Assembly (NCBI RefSeq): GCF_009712475.1 | Contig: NZ_VCJO01000011.1 | Location: 124,001-188,000 of the forward strand | Length of the DNA stretch: 64,000 bases | Source of the DNA: Micromonospora sp. CP22 | GTDB lineage: Bacteria > Actinomycetota > Actinomycetes > Mycobacteriales > Micromonosporaceae | Direction: 5' to 3' | Part shown: piece by piece, positions 51,147 through 63,084 of the stretch | Position numbering within the stretch: position 1 is the stretch's first letter | How the letters are laid out: each line of letters opens with the position of its first letter | Made by a program: the position numbers and the translations under genes | Notes under the pieces: generated by a model | Seen by the model: only the letters and a program-made list of their open reading frames with translations | What the model was told of the DNA's origin: nothing | Database searches by the model: none

Positions 51147-52430
51147 ATGACGGAAGTCAAGCTCGATCACCCCGGCGGGCAGCTGTCGATGCCGGTACAT
51201 TCCGCGGTCGAGGGCCCCGCCGGTGTCGGTGTGAGCAAGCTGCTCAAGGAAACCGGCCTGACGACGTACGACCCCGGGTTCGTCAACACCGCCGCCTGTT
51301 CGTCCGCCATCACCTACATCGACGGTGACGCGGGCATCCTGCGCTACCGCGGCTACCCCATCGAGCAGCTGGCCGAGAAGAGTTCCTTCCTGGAGGTCTC
51401 CTACCTGCTGATCTACGGTGAGCTGCCGACCACCCAGCAGCTCACCGAGTTCACCGAGCGGATCCGCCGGCACTCGCTGCTGCACGAGGAGATGCGGCGC
51501 TTCTTCGACGGCTTCCCCCGGGAGGCCCACCCGATGGCGGTGCTCTCCTCGGCCGTCAGCGCCATCTCCACCTTCTACCAGGACAGCCTCGACCCGTTCG
51601 ACGCCGAGCATGTCGAGATGTCCACCGTCCGGCTGATGGCGAAGGTTCCGACCATCGCCTCGTACGCGTACAAGAAGTCGATCGGGCAGCCGCTGCTCTA
51701 CCCGGACAACTCGCTGGGCTACGTGGAGAACTTCCTCCGCATGACGTTCGGCGTGCCGGCGGAGCCGTACGACGTCGACCCGGTGGTCGCCCGGGTGCTG
51801 GACATGCTCTTCGTGCTGCACGCCGACCACGAGCAGAACTGCTCCACCTCGACGGTGCGGCTGGTGGGCTCCAGCAACGCCAACCTGTTCGCCTCGGTCT
51901 CGGCCGGGGTCAACGCGCTGTTCGGTCCGCTGCACGGCGGCGCCAACCAGGCGGTGCTGGAGATGCTGGAGCGGATCCAGGCCGACGGTGGTGACGTGCA
52001 GTCGTTCGTCCGCAAGGTGAAGGACCGCGAGGACGGCGTCAAGCTGATGGGCTTCGGCCACCGGGTCTACAAGAACTACGACCCGCGGGCCGCGATCGTG
52101 AAGCAGGCGGCGCAGGACGTGCTCGGCCGGATGGCCAAGCCGGACCCGCTGCTGGACATCGCGATGCAGCTGGAGGAGATCGCCCTCGCCGACGACTTCT
52201 TCGTCTCGCGCAAGCTCTACCCGAACGTGGACTTCTACACCGGCCTGATCTACAAGGCCATGGGCTTCCCGACGAAGATGTTCACGGTGCTGTTCGCCCT
52301 GGGTCGGCTGCCGGGCTGGATCGCCCAGTGGCGCGAGATGATCAACGACCCGGAGACCAAGATCGGTCGCCCGCGGCAGGTCTACACCGGCGCCACCGAG
52401 CGGAACTACCTCCCCGTCGAGCAGCGCTGA
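51147..52430 (+). CDS. gltA: citrate synthase
   Basis: 427 residues. Condenses acetyl-CoA with oxaloacetate in the TCA cycle. Conserved regions: GDAGILRYRGYPIEQLA, NCSTSTVRLVGSS, FGPLHGGANQAVLEML and GFGHRVYKNYDPRA, containing the catalytic His residues; FYTGLIYKAMGFP follows. The length and N-terminal extension match the hexameric type II enzyme. Ribosome site GCGAGGAA before the ATG. Single gene with a 251-bp upstream gap that holds its promoter, and REP-like repeats plus a large terminator behind. Confidence 0.97.
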   Translation: MTEVKLDHPGGQLSMPVHSAVEGPAGVGVSKLLKETGLTTYDPGFVNTAACSSAITYIDGDAGILRYRGYPIEQLAEKSSFLEVSYLLIYGELPTTQQLTEFTERIRRHSLLHEEMRRFFDGFPREAHPMAVLSSAVSAISTFYQDSLDPFDAEHVEMSTVRLMAKVPTIASYAYKKSIGQPLLYPDNSLGYVENFLRMTFGVPAEPYDVDPVVARVLDMLFVLHADHEQNCSTSTVRLVGSSNANLFASVSAGVNALFGPLHGGANQAVLEMLERIQADGGDVQSFVRKVKDREDGVKLMGFGHRVYKNYDPRAAIVKQAAQDVLGRMAKPDPLLDIAMQLEEIALADDFFVSRKLYPNVDFYTGLIYKAMGFPTKMFTVLFALGRLPGWIAQWREMINDPETKIGRPRQVYTGATERNYLPVEQR

Positions 52431-52436
52431 CCCGAT

Positions 52437-52492
52437 GTAAGGAAGGGCACCTTGTTAACGCCTGCTGTATAGGAAGGGCCCCTTCCTAACGC
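52437..52492. repeat. two tandem copies of a Micromonospora-type extragenic palindromic repeat
   Basis: Two related units follow the gltA stop: 52437-52462 and 52467-52492, both of form GTAxxGGAAGGGC...CCTT...TAACGC. The second contains a perfect 19-bp palindrome, TAGGAAGGG-C-CCCTTCCTA (52470-52488); the first has several changes in the right arm. Such TAGGAAGGG palindromes are, to my knowledge, abundant in Micromonospora and Salinispora chromosomes. Possibly REP elements. Confidence 0.75.
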
Positions 52493-52498
52493 GTCACG

Positions 52499-52547
52499 CG
52501 ACGACGGCCGCCGCACCCGGATCACCCGGGTACGGCGGCCGTCGTCG
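52499..52547. terminator. large bidirectional terminator hairpin after citrate synthase
   Basis: CGACGACGGCCGCCG (52499-52513) pairs perfectly with 52533-52547. The inner region can continue as ACCCGG/CCGGGT, giving a long rod with a small loop. It lies between convergent gltA and the fasciclin gene. Confidence 0.85.
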
Positions 52548-52551
52548 TTCC

Positions 52552-53226
52552 CTAGTGCGCTGGGTGGCCGTCGTCGTCCTGACCCGCGGTGGTCGGCAGG
52601 TCGCCGAGCACCGCGTTGATGACGTGGATCCGGGCACCGACGGCCCGGTAGTCGGCGCACACCGTCTCGGCCCGGTCGTCGAGGCGGGCCCCCTGCCCCA
52701 CGCCGGTGACGGACAGGCGGGTGCCGGCGACGGTGGTCACCGTGCCGGCGGCGACCAGGTCCGCCACCGGCAGCGCCCCGGCGACCAGATGGTCGCGCAC
52801 CAGGCCGCGCAGTTCGTCGGTGTCGCGCAGGAGCAGTTCGTCGAGGTTGGTCCGGGAGAACTTGGCGGCGAAGGCATCGTCGGTGGGAGCCAGAACGGTC
52901 ACCTCGCCCGTCAGCTCCTCGGCCAGGCCGGTGGCGCGTACCGCCGCCTCGAAGGTGGTGAGCACGGGAATCCACTGGAGAGCCCGGTCGGCGGGCTGGT
53001 CGACGAGCGAGGCGGGATCACCCGGCTCACCGTCGCTGGGCAGCAGGTCGCACAACGGCCCGGTCACGGTCACGGTGGCCAGCGTGCCGTCGCCCGCGCC
53101 GGTCGCCCCGGTCGCCCCGGTCGTGCCGGTCGTACAGCCGGTGAGCAGCGTCGAGGCCAGGGCGATACCGGTCAGCAGGATCCGGCGCGCCGGTGGCCGT
53201 GGGGCCGCGAGGTCGGAGTCGGTCAC
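52552..53226 (-). CDS. fasciclin-domain lipoprotein
   Basis: 224 residues from a GTG at 53226 (GGAGCGACC upstream). The lipoprotein signal ends in LLTGC at about residues 27-31, giving a lipid-linked Cys. A short Gly/Thr/Ala-rich stretch (TGTTGATGATGAG) resembles a linker. One fasciclin/FAS1 domain follows at about 80-215: FEAAVRATGLAEELTGEVTVLAPTDDAFA, LRDHL-type VRDHLVAGAL and RIHVINAVL. FAS1 proteins mediate adhesion; mycobacterial MPT70/MPT83 are known examples. Divergent or convergent partners give no further clue. Confidence 0.92.
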   Translation of the reverse strand: MTDSDLAAPRPPARRILLTGIALASTLLTGCTTGTTGATGATGAGDGTLATVTVTGPLCDLLPSDGEPGDPASLVDQPADRALQWIPVLTTFEAAVRATGLAEELTGEVTVLAPTDDAFAAKFSRTNLDELLLRDTDELRGLVRDHLVAGALPVADLVAAGTVTTVAGTRLSVTGVGQGARLDDRAETVCADYRAVGARIHVINAVLGDLPTTAGQDDDGHPAH

Positions 53227-53309
53227 GGTCGCTCCACGTGTGTCAGGGGCGTACCGGTGGGCCGGCGGGGGTCCGGCCCACCGGTACGCAGGGGGTGGGG
53301 TTCAGTGGG

Positions 53310-55406
53310 TCACAGGCGTGCGCACTGGTGCGACCGTGGGCCGCTGACCGCGTTGGCGACCGCCAAACTGACCGGCGCGACGGCGTTGCCGGCGCAGCCC
53401 AACGGGCCGTTGACCGTGTTGCCAGCCAGCAGCGGGGCCCCGCCCGTGCCGTCGACCACGTTGACCGGGCCGCTGATCTGGTTGCCGACCAGCAGGACCG
53501 GGCCGGTGGTGCCGGTGACGTTCACCGGGCCGTTGACGGTGCCGGCGGTCAACACGAATCCGGCCGCGCCGCTGGCGTCCACCGGGCCGTTGATCGAGCC
53601 GCCGTTGACGATCAGGGTCGCGCCGGGCTGGACCCGGACCGGACCCCGGACGGTGGCGTCGGACAGGCACGCCACCCCGCTGATCGTCAGCGGACCGTTG
53701 TGCGTGCCGGTCAGCGTCGGCGCGACCCGTTCCCCGGCGACCAGGCCCTCGGCGGCCTGCCCGTCGAGCAGCAGCGGCACCAGTCCCCGCTCCGGCTGCG
53801 ACAGCGGTACGAGGTACCCGTCGGCCACCTTGACCACCGCCCAGCCGTGCGCGGCGAGCCGTTGCGCCACAGTGGTCTGCCGTCCGGCCGGGCCGTCGGA
53901 GCGTGCGCCGTGGTACTGCTCCTCGGTCAGCTTGTACGCGCACGGCGGCTGCTCCAGGATCTGGTCCTGCCGGGGAGCGTCCAGCGGCGGCGGCGTGTCA
54001 CCCGGGTGCGGGGCCGGGTACGCCTCGATCGGGCGGGAGCCCCGGAAGACGATCCGGCCGGTGTTGGCGGACTGGAACGTGATCGCCTCGGCCCGGGTGG
54101 CGGTGAGGGCACCGAGGTTCGCGCCGTGGTACGCCATGAACTGGTGGAACGTCCACAGTGCCGAGTAGGTCTTGCGGCGGCGGTTGTTGGCGGTGTTGCC
54201 CTCGTCCGGCCGGGTCGGCCCACCCGAGCTGCGCAGCTCCAGCAGCGAGTTGACCACGTTCTTCAGCCCGAGGGTGTTGCGCAGGATGGTCTCCTCGCCC
54301 AGGCCCACGTTGGCCCCGGTGCATCCGTACGGGCAGGCCCACCAGCCGGCCTTGGCGCCCTGGGTGTACATGTGACCCTCGATCATGTCCTGCGACCGGT
54401 CGAAGATCCCCTGCGCCACGTTCTGGTGCCGGGGCGGCAGCATCGGCAGGTCACCGGTGTTGGTGTTGCCGTACTCGTGACCGTCGTAGCTGGCGATCGG
54501 CCGGTAGTCGCGGACCATCTCCACGAACGCCTGGGTCTCCGGCTGGCGGATCAGCGAGTAGTCCCGGTTGAGGTCCTGGCCGGTGGAGTTGCCCCGGCTG
54601 TTGGCCGCCCGGCCGTCGCCGTTGATGGTCGGCACGATCAGCATGGTGGTCTTCGACAGCAGGCCGAGCGTGGCCGGGTCGTCGGTGAACGCCAACTGCC
54701 GGGCCATGATCAGGCACGCCTCGCGGTCACCTGGCTCGTTGCCGTGCACGTTGCAGTTGACCACGAGCGGGTTCGTCGCGGCCACCGCCTCCGGGGTGGC
54801 GGGCGGGGTGGGATAGCCGATGACGAACATGTTGATCGGGCGGCCCTGCACGGTGCGGCCGATCTCGACCACGCGTACCCGGTCGCTCAGCTCGTCGATC
54901 GCGGCGGTGTAGGCGTACTCGTTGACGTCGGTGGTGTACTGCGCGCCCAGCGTGTCCTCCCACTGGGTGCGCAGCCCCTGCCCGGGGATGTCCGGGTCGC
55001 CCCAGTGCGGCCGGGTGGTGTCGCTGACCGGTGCGGAGAAGGGCTGCGCGTCGCTGCCGAGCCGGGCGCGGACCCGCCACTGGAACCGGTTGCCGGGGGC
55101 GAAGCCGGCGTCGGCGAAGGTCGGCTCCGAGTTGTTGATCTGACGGTTCGGCCGCCACAGGCCGACGATCACGGACGCGCCGGTGGCGCTACCGTCCTCG
55201 GCGACGGGGGTGCGCTCGATCTGGTAGTCGGTGGCCCCGTCGACCGGGGTCCACGCCAGCGTCGCGTATCCGTCGCCCTGGACGACCGTGAGGCCCTGCA
55301 CCTGGTTCGGCTCCGCCTGCTGGGCCTGGGCGGGTTGGGCGGTCGCCGCGAGGACGACCGCGAGCAGAGCGGAGAAGACACCGGCCGTTGTCCGTCTGTA
55401 TCTCAA
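53310..55406 (-). CDS. secreted M14-family zinc carboxypeptidase with C-terminal NGPV-repeat domain
   Basis: 698 residues from a TTG at 55406 (GGAG 6 nt upstream). The Sec signal peptide ends near AQA-QQ (residue 29). Residues about 36-130 look like one fibronectin-type III domain (DGYATLAWTPVDGATDYQIERT). The M14 catalytic domain starts near 155: the zinc motif H221-G-N-E224 and the later YDGHEYGN are visible. The last 150 residues carry an irregular repeat with ISGPV / INGPV / VNGPV / VNGPL cores, about 22-25 residues apart, which may form a beta-helix. Long proteins of this sort cleave C-terminal residues outside the cell. Confidence 0.85.
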   Translation of the reverse strand: MRYRRTTAGVFSALLAVVLAATAQPAQAQQAEPNQVQGLTVVQGDGYATLAWTPVDGATDYQIERTPVAEDGSATGASVIVGLWRPNRQINNSEPTFADAGFAPGNRFQWRVRARLGSDAQPFSAPVSDTTRPHWGDPDIPGQGLRTQWEDTLGAQYTTDVNEYAYTAAIDELSDRVRVVEIGRTVQGRPINMFVIGYPTPPATPEAVAATNPLVVNCNVHGNEPGDREACLIMARQLAFTDDPATLGLLSKTTMLIVPTINGDGRAANSRGNSTGQDLNRDYSLIRQPETQAFVEMVRDYRPIASYDGHEYGNTNTGDLPMLPPRHQNVAQGIFDRSQDMIEGHMYTQGAKAGWWACPYGCTGANVGLGEETILRNTLGLKNVVNSLLELRSSGGPTRPDEGNTANNRRRKTYSALWTFHQFMAYHGANLGALTATRAEAITFQSANTGRIVFRGSRPIEAYPAPHPGDTPPPLDAPRQDQILEQPPCAYKLTEEQYHGARSDGPAGRQTTVAQRLAAHGWAVVKVADGYLVPLSQPERGLVPLLLDGQAAEGLVAGERVAPTLTGTHNGPLTISGVACLSDATVRGPVRVQPGATLIVNGGSINGPVDASGAAGFVLTAGTVNGPVNVTGTTGPVLLVGNQISGPVNVVDGTGGAPLLAGNTVNGPLGCAGNAVAPVSLAVANAVSGPRSHQCARL

Positions 55407-55527
55407 GGGGATCTCCAAACAGGAGGGATGGCTGGGGTACGCACAGCACACCTGCCCTGACCGGGCCACGGGGCCGCGAGCTGGGATTCTTGAGAATGCT
55501 CTGAGGTTGCGTTTACTGAGTGGTGGG

Positions 55528-56184
55528 TCAGCTGACCCGGAGGCGGTAGCCGACTCCGCGTACCGTCTCCACCAGACGCGGGTCGTCGAGCTTGCCGCGC
55601 AGCGCCGCCACGTGCACGTCGAGGTTGTGCCGGGTCGCCCAGGTGGTCTGCCAGACCTCGAGCTGCAACCGGTCCCGAGGCACCACCGTGCCCGCCTGCC
55701 GGGCCAGCGCCACCAGCAGGTCGAACTCCTTGCGGGACAGACCGACCTCACGGTCGCCCAGCCACACCCGCCGGGCGTCCACGTCGATGCGCAGCGCGCC
55801 GACCCGCAACGTGGTCACCGGCCGGACGGTGCGGGCGGTGCGCCGCATCACCGCCTCGATGCGGGCCTGCAACTCCACCATCGAGAACGGTTTGACCACG
55901 TAGTCGTCGGCACCGGCACGCAGCCCGGCCACCCGGTCGTGTTCCTCGCCGCGGGCGGTCACCGCGATGATCGCGACTCCCTCGTCGTGCTGGCGGATCC
56001 GGCGACAGACCTCCAGCCCGTCCCGGTCGGGCAGATTCATGTCGAGCAGCACGAGATCGACCGGATCGGCCTCGACCGCCTCGGCGGCCGTCACCGCCTG
56101 GAGCACGTCGTGCCCGCGCCGCCGCAACGCCGAGGCGAGACCCGCCGAGACGCGCAGGTCGTCTTCCACCAGGAGCACCCGCAC
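55528..56184 (-). CDS. OmpR-family response regulator (orphan)
   Basis: 218 residues from a GTG at 56184, with GGAGGG about 6 nt upstream. Receiver: VRVLLVEDDLRVSAGLASAL, phospho-Asp in LVLLDMNLPDRDGLEV, VTARGEE, VVKPF. Winged helix: GLSRKEFDLLVALARQAGTVV and HNLDVHVAALRGKLDDPRLVETVRGVGYRL. No histidine kinase lies next to it, which is unusual for this family. It is divergent from a small membrane protein and lies upstream of the M14 peptidase gene on the same strand, 121 bp away; a regulatory link to either is possible. Confidence 0.94.
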   Translation of the reverse strand: MRVLLVEDDLRVSAGLASALRRRGHDVLQAVTAAEAVEADPVDLVLLDMNLPDRDGLEVCRRIRQHDEGVAIIAVTARGEEHDRVAGLRAGADDYVVKPFSMVELQARIEAVMRRTARTVRPVTTLRVGALRIDVDARRVWLGDREVGLSRKEFDLLVALARQAGTVVPRDRLQLEVWQTTWATRHNLDVHVAALRGKLDDPRLVETVRGVGYRLRVS

Positions 56185-56351
56185 CCGCGCCCTCCACAGA
56201 CCTAGCCGTCGCCGGATGCCTGCGAGTGTGTCGGATGCGAAGCCGCGCTGACCAGTGCGGATACAAGATCGTAACGACAGAGTGAACTGTCCGAACGGGC
56301 ATGGCGGGCTCTGGTGGTCACCAGCTACCGGGCAAGCGGTACGGTGCGCGT

Positions 56352-56798
56352 ATGAGTCAGCAGGTTCAGGCCCGCCCGCTGTCACTCGGCGGGCGGATGG
56401 TGCTGGCGGCCCAACTGCTGCTGCTGACCGCCGCACTGGTCGGCAGCCTCGGCGTGTTGCTCGCGGCCGCATCGCGGGTCGGTGACCTTCCCGCACTGCT
56501 GGACCCGGGGCTGGAACGGTTGGGTGATCCGAAGGACTCCCTGCCGCCGCTCGGCCCCGACTCGGCGTGGAACCCGCTGCTCTGGGTCTTCGAACTCAGC
56601 CGCGTGGTGGCGATGTTCGTCTGGCCGCTCGCCACGGTGGCCGTGCTGCTCGGGGCGGTGGCCCTCGTCCGCACCTGGCGGGTCGGCGACCGGCAGACGT
56701 TTCGCCGGCTCACCGTCGGCACGGCGCTGTGGTGCGCGACGGCGGTTGTCGCGCTGACCCCCTACGGCACCCAACTGCACCGCTGGCTGCTCGACTGA
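56352..56798 (+). CDS. small two- or three-TM membrane protein
   Basis: 148 residues. TM segments at about 16-42, 82-102 and 122-140 with a loop of about 35 residues (DPGLERLGDPKDSLPPLGPDSAWNP). No family recognised. It might be a membrane regulator of the divergent orphan response regulator, but nothing in the sequence shows it. A perfect GC palindrome follows the stop. Confidence 0.65.
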   Translation: MSQQVQARPLSLGGRMVLAAQLLLLTAALVGSLGVLLAAASRVGDLPALLDPGLERLGDPKDSLPPLGPDSAWNPLLWVFELSRVVAMFVWPLATVAVLLGAVALVRTWRVGDRQTFRRLTVGTALWCATAVVALTPYGTQLHRWLLD

Positions 56799-56817
56799 CA
56801 TCTGGCCCGGCAGGCGA

Positions 56818-56835
56818 CCCCGACCCGGGTCGGGG
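56818..56835 (+). terminator. terminator-like palindrome
   Basis: CCCCGACCC and GGGTCGGGG (56818-56835) are a perfect 18-bp palindrome, 20 nt after the small membrane-protein stop. A related GGGTCGGGG follows 7 nt later. It lies between this gene and the convergent glycosyltransferase. Confidence 0.5.
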
Positions 56836-56899
56836 CCGGGTCGGGGCCGTGGCCACGCGGACGAAAGTCGCTCCGGCCGAGGTGGCGGCGGGAGAAGGG

Positions 56900-58303
56900 T
56901 CAGCGCAGCCCGGCGGCGGCGAGCAGGTTGCCCTCCGGGATCGCCGGTAACGCCCGCCCGTGCGCCATCTGACGCGCCGCGCGTTCCGCCGCGAACGCCG
57001 GTGCCTGGGCGATCGCCGAGGCGTACGTCGAGGCGGTGCGGCTGGCGATGGCGGCCCAGCCGTACTGCTCGTGCACCATGATCCGGGCCCGCCGGGCCAG
57101 CGTCCGGGCCCGTTCGGCGTCGGAGAGCAGGGTGTGCACCGCGTCGGTCAACGCCTCCGGATCACGCGGCCGGAAGGTCACGCCGGTGACGCCCGGCTCC
57201 ACGATCTCGGCGAGCCCGCCGGTCTCGGCGACCGCCAGCGGCGCACCGGCGGCGGCACCCTCCAGCGCCACCATGCCGAACGGCTCGTAGATGCTGGGCA
57301 CCGCGAAGCAGTCCGAGGCGGCCATCACCGCAGGAAGATCCGTGCCGCCGAGGAACCCGGGCAGGCTGACCGTGCCGGTCAGGCCGAGCCGGTGCACGTC
57401 GGCCTCCAGTTCACCCCGGTACGGCCCGTCGCCGACGATCACCGCGCGCAGCCCCGGGTGCCGCTCCCGCAGCCGGGGCAACCCGGCGATCAGGTGCTGC
57501 ACCCCCTTCTCGTAGACCAGCCGGCCGGCGAAGGTGACCAGCGGACCGTCCCCGGCGAACCGGGCGCGTGCCTGCGCCACGGCGGCGGCGGAGACCCGCC
57601 AGCGGTGCGGTTCCACCCCGTTGGGCACCACGTCGACGCGGCCGGTGGGCACCCCGAACAGGCCGGTCACCTCGTCGCGCATGTAGCCGGAGCAGACGAT
57701 CACCCGGTCCGACTCGCCGCCCAGCCAGTGCTCCACGCCGTGGATGGTGCGGTTCATCTCCTCCGGCAGCCAGCCCTGGTGCCGACCGGCCTCGGTGGCG
57801 TGGATGGTGGTGACCAGCGGCAGGTCGAGGTGGTCGCGCAGGGTGATGGCGGTGTGGGCGACGAGCCAGTCGTGGGCGTGGATGACGTCGTAGTCGCCGG
57901 TGGTGGCGGCGTGCAGCGCGGCGCGGGTGAGGGTGTGGTTGAACGCCATCGTCCAGGCCAGCAGCGAACCGGTGGCCAGGGGGAAGGTGACCGGGTCCTC
58001 GGCGGCGCGGACGACGCGTACGCCGTCGACGTATTCCTCGAGCGGTGCGCCGTCGGCGTGCCGGGTGACGACGGTGACGTGGTGACCGGCGGCGGCCAAC
58101 GCCACCGACAGCGCGTGCACGTGCCGGCCGAGCCCGCCGACGAGCACCGGCGGGTACTCCCACGACAGCATCAGGATGCGGCGGGCCTGCGACCCGGCGG
58201 TGGCGCCGGACTGCGTCGGCACCTGGGGGCGCGAGGTGAGCGTGGGGCGGTGGACGCGGTCCGGAGCGGTGGCGCTACGTCCACCGACCCGCAGGGTGGT
58301 CAC
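56900..58303 (-). CDS. GT4-family glycosyltransferase (glycogen synthase / maltose-1-phosphate synthase-like)
   Basis: 467 residues from a GTG at 58303 with GGAG 9 nt upstream; the longer frame upstream is non-homologous. N-terminal ILMLSWEYPPVLVGGLGRHVHAL is the form typical of actinobacterial alpha-glucan synthases (GlgM/Rv1212c group, GT4). HDWLVAHTA, VTFAGRLVYEKGVQHL and the EPFGMVALEG donor-site motif follow. Divergent from glgX/treYZ, so the enzyme may build alpha-glucan or maltose-1-phosphate for that pathway. The exact substrate cannot be told from sequence alone. Confidence 0.85.
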   Translation of the reverse strand: MTTLRVGGRSATAPDRVHRPTLTSRPQVPTQSGATAGSQARRILMLSWEYPPVLVGGLGRHVHALSVALAAAGHHVTVVTRHADGAPLEEYVDGVRVVRAAEDPVTFPLATGSLLAWTMAFNHTLTRAALHAATTGDYDVIHAHDWLVAHTAITLRDHLDLPLVTTIHATEAGRHQGWLPEEMNRTIHGVEHWLGGESDRVIVCSGYMRDEVTGLFGVPTGRVDVVPNGVEPHRWRVSAAAVAQARARFAGDGPLVTFAGRLVYEKGVQHLIAGLPRLRERHPGLRAVIVGDGPYRGELEADVHRLGLTGTVSLPGFLGGTDLPAVMAASDCFAVPSIYEPFGMVALEGAAAGAPLAVAETGGLAEIVEPGVTGVTFRPRDPEALTDAVHTLLSDAERARTLARRARIMVHEQYGWAAIASRTASTYASAIAQAPAFAAERAARQMAHGRALPAIPEGNLLAAAGLR

Positions 58304-58663
58304 ATCAGTCTCCGTCCGTGCAGGGAGGAACGCGCCGACATCGGTGGCGGCGAGAGGGCAGGGTTGGGTTTCGGACACGCGTGGACGCGCCCGTGGTGCG
58401 AGGATCTCCATAGGCGCGCTGACACACGCCCGCGAACAAGGAAACGTCATGACGGCCGATCCCGCATCTCGAACAGGGCCGCAGTGACCGACGACACCGC
58501 AGGGTTCAGCTCAACTCAGTCGGGCGGATATCGGACATTCACCCGATCGGATGGATTGGTGATGGGCCGTGCGGGGCATTACCGCCGCGCGCATCACCGG
58601 GCCGCCCCGGCGGGTGCGCTCATGGTGCGGGCGCGCTCATGACACGTGGGCCGAAGGAGCGAC
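58304..58663 (+). promoter_or_regulatory. divergent promoter region of the alpha-glucan/trehalose genes
   Basis: A 360-bp gap with no supportable gene; it should hold both divergent promoters. A direct repeat GCGCTCATG occurs twice at 58615-58641, close to the glgX start. The short ATG frames visible here are too short and lack ribosome sites. No known binding site was recognised. Confidence 0.45.
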
Positions 58664-60781
<2,118 letters not shown>

Positions 60782-60782
60782 C

Positions 60783-63068
60783 ATGCCGGCCAAGCCCGTC
60801 GTCGCCACCTACCGGGTGCAGGTGCGGCCCGGCTTCGACCTGGCCGCCACCGCCGGTCTCGCCGGTTACCTCGCCGACCTCGGCGTCACCCACCTCTACA
60901 GCGCGCCGCTGCTGGCCGCCGCCCCGGGCAGCGCCCACGGCTACGACGTGGTCGACCACCGGCAGGTCAACCCGGAACTCGGCGGCGAGGCCGGCCGCCA
61001 ACGGTTGCTGCGGGCCCTGCGCGACGCCGGCCTCGGGCTGGTCGTGGACATCGTCCCCAACCACGCCGGGGTGGCCGTGCTGGCGGCCAACCCGGCCTGG
61101 TGGGACGTGCTGCGCCGGGGGCCCGACTCGGCGTACGCGAACTGGTTCGACATCGACTGGCAGCGGGGGCGGCTGCTGCTGCCGGTGCTCGCCGAGGACC
61201 CCGACGCCCTCGACGATCTCAAGCTCGCCGACGGGGAGCTGCGCTACCACGAGCACCGCTTCCCGATCGCCGACGGCACCGGCGACGGCAGCGCCCGCGA
61301 GGTGCACGACCGGCAGCACTACGAGCTGGTCTCCTGGCGTCGGGGCGACGCCGAACTGACGTACCGTCGGTTCTTCGCCGTCTCCGGCCTGGCCGGGCTG
61401 CGGGTGGAGGACCCGGAGGTGTTCGCCGCCACCCACGAGCTGATCCTGGCCTGGGCGGCGGCCGACGAGGTCGACGGCATCCGGGTCGACCACCCCGACG
61501 GGCTACGCGACCCCGCCGGCTACCTGGCCCGGTTGCGCGCCGCCGCGCCGGACGTCTGGCTGGTCGTGGAGAAGATCCTGGAGTACGGCGAGGAGTTGCC
61601 GGCCTGGCCGGTCGACGGCACCACCGGCTACGACGCGCTGGGCGCCGTCGGTGGGCTCTTCGTCGACGGCGACGCCGAAGCCGACTTCACCGCCCTGGAC
61701 ACCCGACTCGTCGGCCGGGCCACCTCCTGGGCCGACCTGACCCACGACACGAAACTCGGTGCCGCCACCCGCCTGCTGGCCGCCGAGCTGAACCGGCTGG
61801 CCGCGCTCGCCCCGGACGTGGCACCCGAGGCGGCCCGCGCCGCCCTGGCCGAACTCGCCGCCGCGTTCGCCGTCTACCGGGGTTACCCGCCCGACGGTGC
61901 CCGGCACCTGGCCAACGCCCGCGCCGAGGCCGGTCGTCGACGCAGCGACCTGACCGGCGCGCTGGACGCGATCACCCGCCGGCTCCGCGACCCCGACGAC
62001 GAGCTGGCCCGCCGCTTCCCGCAGTTCACCGGGGCGGTGATGGCCAAGGGCGTCGAGGACACCGCCTACTACCGGTGGAGCCGGTTCGTCGCGCTCAACG
62101 AGGTCGGTGGCAGCCCCACCCACTTCGGCACCCGGCCCGGCCGCTTCCACCGCTTCGCCGCCGCCCGCCACCAGCGCTGGCCGACGAGCATGACCACCCT
62201 GTCGACCCACGACACGAAACGCGGTGAGGACGTCCGGGCCCGCCTCGCCGTCCTCGCCGAACTGCCGCGCCGCTGGGCCGAGGCGGTCACCGGCTGGATG
62301 GCCGCCGTGCCGCTGCCCGACGCGGCCCTGGCGCACCTGCTCTGGCAGACCGCCGTCGGCGCCTGGCCGATCGAGCGGGAGCGCCTGCACGCGTACGCCG
62401 AGAAGGCGGCCCGGGAGGCGGCGGTCGCGACCAGTTGGATCGACCCCGACCCCGCCTTCGAACGAGCCATGCACGCCCTGGTCGACGCCATGTACGACGA
62501 CCCGACGGTCTCGTCGGAGCTGGCCGCCCTCGCCGCCGAGATCACCCCGCCCGGCTGGTCGAACTCGCTCGGGCAGAAACTCGTGCAGCTCGCCATGCCC
62601 GGGGTGCCCGACACCTACCAGGGCACCGAACTGTGGGACAACTCCCTGGTCGACCCGGACAATCGCCGTCCGGTCGACTTCGGCGTACGCCGGGAACTGC
62701 TGGCCCGGCTCGACGCCGGCTGGCAGCCGGAGGTGGACGACACCGGCGCGGCGAAGCTGCTCGTGGTGTCGCGGACCCTGCGGGCCCGCCGTGACCTGCC
62801 GGAGCTGTTCGGCGACTACCAGCCGGTCGTGGTGCGCGGCCCGGCGGCCCGGCACGCCGTCGCCTTCGACCGGGGTGGCGCGGTCGCCGTGGCCACCCGG
62901 CTGCCGCTGCGCCTGGCGGCGGCCGGTGGGTGGCGGGACACCACCATGTCACTACCCGTCGACGAGATGTCGTGCCTGTTCACCGGTCGGGTCTACAGTG
63001 GCTCCCAGGTCCGTCTCGCCGATCTGCTGACCAGCTATCCCGTCGCGTTGCTGGTGCCCACCACCTGA
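60783..63068 (+). CDS. treY: maltooligosyl trehalose synthase TreY
   Basis: 761 residues, one nucleotide after glgX. Converts the reducing-end alpha-1,4 bond of maltooligosaccharides to trehalose's alpha,alpha-1,1. Signatures: [78 protein letters not shown] (nucleophile), [23 protein letters not shown] and [21 protein letters not shown]. Length slightly shorter than most TreYs. Followed by treZ after 16 nt. Confidence 0.96.
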   Translation: MPAKPVVATYRVQVRPGFDLAATAGLAGYLADLGVTHLYSAPLLAAAPGSAHGYDVVDHRQVNPELGGEAGRQRLLRALRDAGLGLVVDIVPNHAGVAVLAANPAWWDVLRRGPDSAYANWFDIDWQRGRLLLPVLAEDPDALDDLKLADGELRYHEHRFPIADGTGDGSAREVHDRQHYELVSWRRGDAELTYRRFFAVSGLAGLRVEDPEVFAATHELILAWAAADEVDGIRVDHPDGLRDPAGYLARLRAAAPDVWLVVEKILEYGEELPAWPVDGTTGYDALGAVGGLFVDGDAEADFTALDTRLVGRATSWADLTHDTKLGAATRLLAAELNRLAALAPDVAPEAARAALAELAAAFAVYRGYPPDGARHLANARAEAGRRRSDLTGALDAITRRLRDPDDELARRFPQFTGAVMAKGVEDTAYYRWSRFVALNEVGGSPTHFGTRPGRFHRFAAARHQRWPTSMTTLSTHDTKRGEDVRARLAVLAELPRRWAEAVTGWMAAVPLPDAALAHLLWQTAVGAWPIERERLHAYAEKAAREAAVATSWIDPDPAFERAMHALVDAMYDDPTVSSELAALAAEITPPGWSNSLGQKLVQLAMPGVPDTYQGTELWDNSLVDPDNRRPVDFGVRRELLARLDAGWQPEVDDTGAAKLLVVSRTLRARRDLPELFGDYQPVVVRGPAARHAVAFDRGGAVAVATRLPLRLAAAGGWRDTTMSLPVDEMSCLFTGRVYSGSQVRLADLLTSYPVALLVPTT

Positions 63069-63084
63069 CCCGGGAGGCTGCGTC

